From: Pseudomonadota bacterium
Lineage (GTDB): Bacteria; Pseudomonadota; Gammaproteobacteria; Burkholderiales; Burkholderiaceae_C
Direction: 5' to 3'
Assembly (NCBI GenBank): GCA_018241265.1
Contig: JAFEEF010000042.1
Coordinates: forward strand, 1-37,898
DNA length: 37,898 nt
This document shows, one piece after another, positions 31,788 to 37,898 of the stretch. Under the pieces are notes generated by a model. That model was given only the letters and a program-made list of their open reading frames with translations. It searched no databases and was not told where the DNA came from. Each line of letters begins with the position of its first letter. The first letter of the stretch is position 1. The position numbers were made by a program, and so were the translations under genes.

Positions 31788-32915
31788 ATGATCCCGAATT
31801 CCCTCCGCGGCATTGCATGGGCCGCATTCCTGCTCGTCGGCGCGGCATCCGCGCAGGCCGAGCGCGTCGTCGTGCAAACCGTCGGTCCCGGCGAGGTCAC
31901 CGGGCTGTCGTCGGACGGCCGCGTCGCCACCGGCCAGCGCATCAGCGACTACCAGACCTTCCGCTGGACCATGAAGACCGGCATGGTGCCGCTGGGCCGC
32001 GGCACGCTCGGGCCGCTCGGCACCATCGCCGGCCTGCCGGCGATCTCGGCGGACGGCAAGACCATCGGGTCGACGATCCTCTCCGACAGCGGTACCTACT
32101 CGACCTCGGGCCTGTGGACGCTCGGCAGCGGCTGGCGTCAGCTCACGCCGCCGCTGCCGCCCGGCGGCGGGCAGATCGACGCGTCGGACAGCTCCGTGTA
32201 TGCGCTGTCCAAGGACGGCCAAGTCGTCGCCGGCCTGTTCTGGCTGACGACCGGCAAGGCGCACGGCTTTGCCTGGACCGACACGACCAACATGGTCGAC
32301 CTCGGCAGCAGCGGCGGCTCGAGCCGCATCAATGGCGCGAACGGCGACGGCAGCGTGCTCGTCGGCTGGGACGAGGATCCGGTCCAGGGCTTCCGGCGCG
32401 CCGCGGTCTGGGTGAACGGCGTGCGCACCTTGCTCGATGCGAGCGCCGGACCCGGCGAAGGCGCGGGCGTGAGCACGGACGGCACGATCATCGTCGGCCA
32501 GACCGCCGACGAAGCGCACAGCGGCCGGCCCTCGGCGGCGATGTGGCACTGGAACGGCACCGGCTGGGACCGGACCGTGCTCGGCGCGGTGCCCGGCAGC
32601 CGCAACCCGTTCGCCTATGCGAACGCGGTGTCGGACGACGGCCGGATCGTGGTCGGCATCGACCGTCCGAGCAGCACGTCGCCGCAGTCGATCGGCTTCG
32701 TCTGGACCGCCGCCACCGGCATGATCGATGCCAACCAGTACATGAAGCTGATCGGCCACGACATGTCGAGCGAGTTCACCATCGCGGACATCACCGCGAT
32801 CACGCCGAACGGCCTCACCTTCGCCGCCTATGGGCAGGCGCCGCAGCCGCCGTTCAATGCCGGCACGCGCATCGTGCGGCGCCTGCCGTCGGCACCGGCC
32901 GCCGGAGACGAGTGA
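31788..32915 (+). CDS. Secreted SxDG-repeat (HAF-like) protein, unknown function
   Basis: 375-residue exported protein. ATG 31788 has AGGAGA at 31777-31782. Signal peptide MIPNSLRGIAWAAFLLVGAA ends near SAQA at residue 24. The mature part is built from repeats of the form [LIV]SxDGxxxxG starting near residues 40, 86, 140, 184, 228 and 281, spaced 44-54 apart, each followed or preceded by an aromatic (F/A)xW motif (FRW, FAW, AVW, AMW, FVW). This resembles HAF-type extracellular repeat proteins and suggests a beta-propeller of six or seven blades. No anchoring sorting signal is seen at the C-terminus. Function unknown. It is preceded by a 237-base gap that is more AT-rich than its surroundings. 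Confidence 0.82.
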   Translation: MIPNSLRGIAWAAFLLVGAASAQAERVVVQTVGPGEVTGLSSDGRVATGQRISDYQTFRWTMKTGMVPLGRGTLGPLGTIAGLPAISADGKTIGSTILSDSGTYSTSGLWTLGSGWRQLTPPLPPGGGQIDASDSSVYALSKDGQVVAGLFWLTTGKAHGFAWTDTTNMVDLGSSGGSSRINGANGDGSVLVGWDEDPVQGFRRAAVWVNGVRTLLDASAGPGEGAGVSTDGTIIVGQTADEAHSGRPSAAMWHWNGTGWDRTVLGAVPGSRNPFAYANAVSDDGRIVVGIDRPSSTSPQSIGFVWTAATGMIDANQYMKLIGHDMSSEFTIADITAITPNGLTFAAYGQAPQPPFNAGTRIVRRLPSAPAAGDE

Positions 32916-33006
32916 GTCGCCTGAGCGTAGGCGCCCGCCGGCACGAGAGGCTACGCTATCGAATGCCCAGACACTACGCTCACGGCGACTGACGCAACGA
33001 CCACGC

Positions 33007-34284
33007 ATGGACGAGATCGGCCTGGCCACGAACGACACGCCCGCTGCGGCGGGCGATCCCGGCGACGACGTGGCGGCGCGCGTCGCCGTCGTCGCGGCCG
33101 AATTGCGCGCCCGGCTCGGTCCGCTGGTGAATCTGCTCGCGGGCACGCCGCCGCGCCCGATCCGGCTGACGCGCGGACTCGGCGTCGACAAGAGCCTGGC
33201 GAGCCGGATCGTGCAGGCGACGCGCGCGCCGACCGATCTCGAGTTCCTGCACGCGGTGCCGTCGCCGACCGGCCTGCGCATCCTGCTCGACCTGGCGCGC
33301 GGCCACGCCGAGGCCGCCTTGCTGCGCGATGCCGGCACCGCGGCGGACCGCTTCGAGGCGTTGCTCGACGCGCTGCCCGGCGGCCGCCAGGCGCTCGACG
33401 CCCACATGGGCGAGACCGCGGCGACGATCCGCGCCAAGCGCGAGCAGATCGCGCGTCAGGCGTCGTTCAAGGCCGTGTCGTTCCTGTTCGGACACTACTG
33501 CGAGACGCTGACGACGTCGCTGTTCCTGCTGCCCGGCACCAACGGCAAGGTCGACTCGATCGAGGTGCACCGGCGCATCGGCCTGCAGCGCCTCACGCCG
33601 AGCACGCCGCTGCCGCTGCTCAGCATCCAGGCGATGGACCCCGCGCTGCTCGACGCGGACGCGCCGCGCATGACCAGCCTGGCCGGCGACGCCGCGGCAC
33701 GCGACCCGCGCGATTTCCTGATCGCCGAGGCGAGCAGCACGCCGCTGCCCGAGCTCAGCGTCGTGCAGGAGGGCTCGATGACGACCTTCGTGCTCGACCC
33801 GGCGAGCACGCCGCTGATGCCGGATCGCATCACGTCGGCCTTCGCGATCCGCTCGGTCGACACGGTGGCGGTCTCCGCCGCATTCACCGTCGTGCGCAGC
33901 TACATGGTCCACACGCCCTGCCATCGGCTGGTGCGCGATGTCTTCCTGGCCGACGGCCTGTGGCCGGATGCGCTGCCCGAGGTCGCGTTCTGGCTGCCCG
34001 GGCCGAGCGGTTCGCCGGCGGTGATGCTGGAACCCGGCAAGCCGCATCACCGCCAAGTGAACCTGACCGCGCGGATCGAGCAATTGCCGCGCGGCGCGGC
34101 GGCGTTCGACGTGGATGGCGTCGCCGATCAACGCGCCGCGGTCGAAGCGGCGCTCAGGCGTGCCGGCGCCGATGCCGCGAGCTTCCGCGGCTGGCGCTGC
34201 AGCATGGCGTATCCGGTGCCGCTGATCGAGATGCAGCTGGCGTTGCGGTTCGGCGGCCGACTCGCCGCCGAGGGAAGCTACTAG
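33007..34284 (+). CDS. Hypothetical protein with possible N-terminal helix-turn-helix
   Basis: 425-residue soluble protein; no family recognised. It starts at ATG 33007 with no clear ribosome-binding site. After an acidic N-terminus, residues about 22-75 are helical, and RLTRGLGVDKSLASRIVQAT (53-72) reads like a helix-turn-helix. A second helical block follows (LRILLDLARGHAEAALLRDAG, then TIRAKREQIARQASFKAVSFL about 138-158). The C-terminal 220 residues are mixed alpha/beta, rich in Leu/Val and Pro, with no catalytic signature. It could be a ligand-sensing transcription regulator. It converges with the lipoprotein gene: both stop codons lie inside the palindrome CTAG (34281-34284). Confidence 0.8.
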   Translation: MDEIGLATNDTPAAAGDPGDDVAARVAVVAAELRARLGPLVNLLAGTPPRPIRLTRGLGVDKSLASRIVQATRAPTDLEFLHAVPSPTGLRILLDLARGHAEAALLRDAGTAADRFEALLDALPGGRQALDAHMGETAATIRAKREQIARQASFKAVSFLFGHYCETLTTSLFLLPGTNGKVDSIEVHRRIGLQRLTPSTPLPLLSIQAMDPALLDADAPRMTSLAGDAAARDPRDFLIAEASSTPLPELSVVQEGSMTTFVLDPASTPLMPDRITSAFAIRSVDTVAVSAAFTVVRSYMVHTPCHRLVRDVFLADGLWPDALPEVAFWLPGPSGSPAVMLEPGKPHHRQVNLTARIEQLPRGAAAFDVDGVADQRAAVEAALRRAGADAASFRGWRCSMAYPVPLIEMQLALRFGGRLAAEGSY

Positions 34285-34844
34285 CAGCCGATCGCGACGT
34301 TCGTGACGGGCGCACCGCTGATCGTGCCGCTACCGCCCCCGGTCACCGTGCATGTCTGCCCGCTCGGTTGCGCCACGATGCTGATCGTGTAGGCGGTGCC
34401 GTTCTGCACCAGGGTCGGGAACGCAAAGGTACCTACGCCGGCCGCGACGCTGATCGTCTCGTGCCCATCGCTGATCTGCAGCCCGCTGTTCTTGAGATTG
34501 GTGACTGTGCCGCTGATGTTGTACGACGCCGAGCAGGTCACCGTGATGTCCGCGCTCGGCGTCGACGCGCTGACCGTACCCGAGCCATTCGCCACCGTGC
34601 AGTAGAGACCGGCCGGCTGCGTCGTGACGTGGACGTCGTAGCTGTCGCCGTCGGTCAGCAGGGTCGGGAAGCTGAACGACGTCGCGCCGGACGCGATCGT
34701 CAGCGTGTCGGTATCGTCGCTGAGCACCAGCCCCGATGAAGTCAACCCGCTGATCGTCCCGCTGATCTGCCCGTTGCCGCCGCCGCAAGCGCCCAGCGCC
34801 GCCAGCACCGCGATGCCCGCACCCAGCCGTCCGACTCTCATCAT
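34281..34844 (-). CDS. Lipoprotein made of two 78-residue repeats, unknown function
   Basis: 187-residue predicted lipoprotein. GGAG precedes ATG 34844. Signal peptide ends in the lipobox LGAC with Cys20. The mature part is two tandem repeats of exactly 78 residues, 27-104 and 110-187, each opening with ISGT and containing SGL, FPTL, QP(A/S)G and two cysteines at repeat positions 56 and 78. Each repeat is rich in Ser, Thr and Gly and likely beta-sandwich. The Cys pairs probably form one disulfide per repeat. Lipid anchoring is inferred from the lipobox. It converges with the 425-residue gene. Domains like these occur in cell-surface proteins of Burkholderiales; no function can be given. Confidence 0.85.
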   Translation of the reverse strand: MMRVGRLGAGIAVLAALGACGGGNGQISGTISGLTSSGLVLSDDTDTLTIASGATSFSFPTLLTDGDSYDVHVTTQPAGLYCTVANGSGTVSASTPSADITVTCSASYNISGTVTNLKNSGLQISDGHETISVAAGVGTFAFPTLVQNGTAYTISIVAQPSGQTCTVTGGGSGTISGAPVTNVAIGC

Positions 34845-34952
34845 CTGCTCCTGCCTCGCTTGATCGACGGCCGCGAGCATAGCGGCCCGCGCCCGCGCGT
34901 CGATGGCGCGCCTTGCAAAATATCCTCAAGTTGACGTATCGCGCCGGACACA

Positions 34953-36041
34953 TCAGGCCTGCAATGCAAGCCGCGGCGGCGCGGCGCGCGCGGCGCCGCC
35001 GGCCGCGGTCGATTCGAGCGCCATCAGCACGAGACGCCGCAGCGCATCCCACGGCTCGGCCGGCCAGTCGGGCAGCTTCAGCCCTTTCACGAGACCATCG
35101 CAGCGCTGCGCGGCATCGAGCAACTGCGCCACCGCGGTGCCGGTGAGACGCGGCACGACGCGCTCGAAGAGGCGCTCCTTCGCGCCCCAGACGCGCGCTT
35201 CGCGCAGCGCCATCGGCAGCGGCTTGCCGGCGTCCACCGCCTCGCGGGCGCGCGCCAGCGCACGGATGTCCTCGGCCAAGGTCCAGTGCACCAGCACCGC
35301 GGCCTCGCCTTCGGCCTGCAGGCCGTCGAGCATCCGCAGCGCGCGCGCCACCTGGCCGGCGAGCACCGCTTCGCCGAGCTTGAAGACGTCGTAGCGCGCG
35401 ACGTCGAGCACCGCCGCCTCGACCTGCTCGAAGTCGAGCTCACCCGGCGGATGCAGCAGCCCGAGCTTCTGGATTTCCTGGTGCGCCGCGAGCAGGTTGC
35501 CTTCGACACGATCGGCGAAGAAAGCGAGCGTGCGCTGCCCGGCTTCGCCGCCCTGCACGCGCTGTCCTTGGGCCGCGAGGCGCCGCGCGATCCATTGCGG
35601 CAGCGCCTGGCGCTCGATCGCATCGACGCGGATCGTCACGCCGGCGCGGTCGAGCGCGGTGAACCAGCCGCCGGCCTGCTGCGTGCGGTCGAGGCGCGGC
35701 AACTGGACCAGGGTCACCACATCGTCGCTGAGACGCTCGCAATAGCGCTGCAGCGCTTCCGAGCCGTCCTTGCCGGGCTTGCCCGACGGGATGCGGACCT
35801 CGATGAGCTGGCGCGCCGAGAACAGGCTGAGCTCCTGCGCCGAGCCGAGCAGGCTGCTCCAGTCGAAGTGGCTGCCTGCCACGTGATGCACGTGGCGCTC
35901 GCCGCAGCCGGCCGCGCGCGCCGCGGCGCGGATCGCATCGCCGGCTTCCTGCGCGAGCAGCGGCTCGTCGCCCCAGACGACGTAGAGCGGACGCAGTTCC
36001 TTCTGCAGGTGCGCGGCGAGCTGTTCGAGGCGGAGCTGCAT
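34953..36041 (-). CDS. holA: DNA polymerase III subunit delta
   Basis: 362-residue subunit of the clamp-loader complex that opens the beta clamp. It starts with the conserved MQLRLEQLAAHLQKELRPLY and YVVWGDEPLLAQEAGDAIR, the AAA-like domain I start (delta has no functional Walker A). FDWSSLLGSAQELSLFSARQLIEVR holds the clamp-contact region. RVEGNLLAAHQEIQKLGLL is the family landmark near residues 178-196. The C-terminal domain ends in GGAARAAPPRLALQA, a low-complexity tail. It follows lptE by 27 bases. Length is slightly above the usual 340-350. Confidence 0.94.
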   Translation of the reverse strand: MQLRLEQLAAHLQKELRPLYVVWGDEPLLAQEAGDAIRAAARAAGCGERHVHHVAGSHFDWSSLLGSAQELSLFSARQLIEVRIPSGKPGKDGSEALQRYCERLSDDVVTLVQLPRLDRTQQAGGWFTALDRAGVTIRVDAIERQALPQWIARRLAAQGQRVQGGEAGQRTLAFFADRVEGNLLAAHQEIQKLGLLHPPGELDFEQVEAAVLDVARYDVFKLGEAVLAGQVARALRMLDGLQAEGEAAVLVHWTLAEDIRALARAREAVDAGKPLPMALREARVWGAKERLFERVVPRLTGTAVAQLLDAAQRCDGLVKGLKLPDWPAEPWDALRRLVLMALESTAAGGAARAAPPRLALQA

Positions 36042-36068
36042 CAGAGGTGCGACATCAGAGCTGCGGCA

Positions 36069-36575
36069 TCAGAAGTGCCGCAACGCCGCGAGCTGGCGCA
36101 TCACCTGCGCGGCGATGTCGGCCTGCATGGACTTGTAGAGGAAGGATTCCTCCTGCTGCTTGGCCAGCGCGACGCTTTCGCTGTAGCTGAGGTCGCGCGT
36201 CTGTGCGATCTCGGTCGGCGGGAGCAGCTCTTCGCCGGCGTTGTTGCGCAGGCGATAGTTGAAGCGCGTGCGCAACTGGAAATCGCGCACCTGGCCGGCG
36301 GAGGTCGAAGCCACCACGCTCTTTTCGCGCACGTCGCCGAGCGCCTCGAGGATCACCTGCGCCTGCGTCGTCGCTTCGACGACGTGCGTCGTGGTGCTGG
36401 CGTCGATGCTGCGCTTGAGCTCCTCGGCGAGCGGCGAGCGCGGCGGAAAGCCGCTCAGCGCGATCGTCGCAAAGCGCAGCTCGGGCGCGCGTCGCAGCTC
36501 GAAGCCGCAGCCGGACAGCGCCGTCGCCGACACCGCTGCCGCGATCAGCCAGGAGCGGCGCGCGAAATCGGGCAT
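36069..36575 (-). CDS. lptE: LPS-assembly lipoprotein LptE
   Basis: 168-residue outer-membrane lipoprotein that plugs the LptD barrel. A Tat-like/Sec signal [20 protein letters not shown] leads to lipobox LSGC with Cys23. The mature part begins GFELRRAPELRF, followed by FATIALSGFPPRSPL and a C-terminal YSESVALAKQQEESFLYKSM helix, as in the family. Its start overlaps the leuS stop by one base (TGATG), the standard leuS-lptE-holA order in betaproteobacteria. LptD, its partner, is 14 kb away in this window. Confidence 0.93.
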   Translation of the reverse strand: MPDFARRSWLIAAAVSATALSGCGFELRRAPELRFATIALSGFPPRSPLAEELKRSIDASTTTHVVEATTQAQVILEALGDVREKSVVASTSAGQVRDFQLRTRFNYRLRNNAGEELLPPTEIAQTRDLSYSESVALAKQQEESFLYKSMQADIAAQVMRQLAALRHF

Positions 36576-37898
36576 CAGACCACCACGTTGACGAGCCGCC
36601 CGGGCACGATCACGACCTTCTTCGGCTTCTTGCCTTCGGCAAAGCGCACGAAATCGGGGCTGGCCAGCGCAGCCGCCTCGATCGCCGCCTTGTCGGCCTG
36701 TGCCGGCACCTTGATCGAGCCGCGCAGCTTGCCGTTGACCTGCAGCATCAGCTCGATCTCGGACTGCACCAGCGCCGCATCGTCGACCTTCGGCCACGGC
36801 GCGTCGAGCAGGCTGCCGTGCGCACCGGCGAAGCCGAGCTCGTGCCAGAGCGCATGCGTGGCGTGGGGCGCCACCGGATAGAGCGCGCGGATCAAGACGT
36901 CGATGCCTTCGCGCAGCGCGGCGCGATCGCCCGGCGCGTCGCCCAGGCACGCCGCTTCGAGCGCGTTGAGCAGCTTCATCGCGCCGGACACGACGGTGTT
37001 GTACTGAAGACGGTCGTAGTCGTGCGTGATCTGGCGCAGCAGCAGGTGCACCTCGCGGCGCAGCGTGCGTGCAGCCTCGCTGTCGCCGACGCGCGCACCG
37101 GCCGCGCCGCGCACCGCATCGGCGTTGCGCGCGCAGAAGCTCCACAGGCGGCGCAGGAAGCGGAACGCGCCTTCGGCGCCCGAATCGGACCAGGCTGCGC
37201 TCTGGTCCGGCGGGCCGGCGAACATCGTGAACACGCGCGCGGTGTCGGCGCCGAACTTCGCGATGATGTCGCGCGGCTCGACGACGTTGTTCTTCGACTT
37301 CGACATCTTCTCGATGCCGCCCAGCATCACCGGCTGGCCGTCGTCGCGCGCGGTCGCACCGGTCGGCGCCCCCTTGTCGTCGTAGCTGATGTCGACCTCG
37401 GCCGGGTAGTACCAGCGCCGCTTGCCGTCGGCCTCCTCGCGGTAGAACGACTCGTTCAGCAGCATGCCCTGCGTGAAGAGCTTGGTGAACGGCTCGCCGT
37501 ACTTCACGAGGCCGATGTCGCGCATCGCCTTGGTCCAGAAGCGCGCATAGAGCAGGTGCAGCACGGCGTGCTCGATGCCGCCGATGTACTGCTCCATCGG
37601 CATCCAGTAGTCCTGGCGCGCATCGATCATCGCTTCATGGCTGTCGGGACAGCAGTAGCGCATGAAGTACCAGGCCGAATCGACGAAGGTGTCCATCGTG
37701 TCGGTCTCGCGCCGCGCCGGCTGGCCGCAGGTCGGACACGCGACGTTGAGGAACGCCTCGCACTTGTTCAGCGGGTTGCCGCTGCCGTCGGGGATCAGGT
37801 CTTCGGGCAGGACGACCGGCAGATCCTGCTCGGGCACCGGCACGACGCCGCACTTCGGACAGTGGATCACCGGGATCGGCGTGCCCCAGTAGCGCTGG
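36575..37898 (-). CDS. leuS: Leucyl-tRNA synthetase (partial, N-terminus off the right edge)
   Basis: The C-terminal 440 codons of class-I LeuRS, which charges tRNA-Leu. From the right edge inward: [13 protein letters not shown], a zinc-ribbon pair CPKCG and CPTCG, and [28 protein letters not shown] then leads to the KMSKS signature ([14 protein letters not shown]). The anticodon-binding helical domain follows ([26 protein letters not shown]), then the C-terminal domain ([16 protein letters not shown]). The editing domain and HIGH motif lie outside the window. It is the first visible gene of the leuS-lptE-holA operon. Confidence 0.97.
   Translation of the reverse strand, partial: QRYWGTPIPVIHCPKCGVVPVPEQDLPVVLPEDLIPDGSGNPLNKCEAFLNVACPTCGQPARRETDTMDTFVDSAWYFMRYCCPDSHEAMIDARQDYWMPMEQYIGGIEHAVLHLLYARFWTKAMRDIGLVKYGEPFTKLFTQGMLLNESFYREEADGKRRWYYPAEVDISYDDKGAPTGATARDDGQPVMLGGIEKMSKSKNNVVEPRDIIAKFGADTARVFTMFAGPPDQSAAWSDSGAEGAFRFLRRLWSFCARNADAVRGAAGARVGDSEAARTLRREVHLLLRQITHDYDRLQYNTVVSGAMKLLNALEAACLGDAPGDRAALREGIDVLIRALYPVAPHATHALWHELGFAGAHGSLLDAPWPKVDDAALVQSEIELMLQVNGKLRGSIKVPAQADKAAIEAAALASPDFVRFAEGKKPKKVVIVPGRLVNVVV

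Noticed and set aside
1-37898. CRISPR arrays, insertion sequences, integrases, tRNA or rRNA genes
   Set aside because: Looked for and not seen: no regularly spaced repeats, no transposase-like ORF and no recognisable tRNA or rRNA.

Overview
The window is GC-rich (roughly two thirds G+C) chromosomal DNA. It most likely comes from a betaproteobacterium of the Burkholderiales type. The basis is conserved gene order: leuS-lptE-holA; amgK diverging from lptD-surA-rsmA; and a maeB-type malic enzyme diverging from thiL-pgpA-pncC. This is inference from synteny and protein character, since no rRNA or tRNA gene is present. Coding density is very high, with many 1-4 base overlaps between neighbouring genes.

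Layout. 1-2.44 kb: the start of a sugar/polyol ABC-transporter binding protein (runs off the left edge) behind a striking near-palindrome, a nucleoside 2-deoxyribosyltransferase, and a small membrane ORF. 2.48-5.75 kb: a minus-strand operon of phosphatidylserine synthase plus a three-gene ABC-2 exporter of unknown substrate. 5.8-12.26 kb: a divergent catabolic locus (MFS carrier and serine-glyoxylate aminotransferase on one side; FadR-type regulator and a 1012-residue FAD/Fe-S 2-hydroxyacid dehydrogenase on the other) with palindromic operators between. 12.26-18.99 kb: a large secreted alpha/beta hydrolase, a second FCD-type GntR regulator, and a complete DctPQM TRAP transporter. 19.0-24.7 kb: outer-membrane biogenesis genes (amgK, lptD, surA, rsmA). 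24.7-25.9 kb: a more AT-rich insert-like segment with a secreted T1/barnase-type ribonuclease and its barstar-type inhibitor, with a good sigma-70 promoter and flanking strong hairpins. 26.1-31.6 kb: malic enzyme, thiL, pgpA, pncC and a GhrA-type 2-hydroxyacid dehydrogenase. 31.8-34.85 kb: three poorly characterised genes (SxDG-repeat secreted protein, a 425-residue protein, a lipoprotein of two 78-residue repeats). 34.95-37.9 kb: holA, lptE and the 3' part of leuS (runs off the right edge).

How it fits together. The 5.8-19 kb region looks like a transport-and-oxidation island for 2-hydroxy/2-oxo acids. The 10-base palindrome TTGCATGCAA occurs twice between the aminotransferase and its regulator and once more upstream of the TRAP operon. 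A second motif (TAT[A/G]CACCAATCG) occurs upstream of the hydrolase and in the gntR/dctP divergent region. These shared sites suggest the modules are co-regulated. The substrate cannot be read from sequence. The most notable items for follow-up are this shared-operator network, the RNase/barstar cassette, the PssA-linked ABC exporter, the long near-palindrome at 1385-1410, and the repeat proteins at 31.8-34.8 kb.
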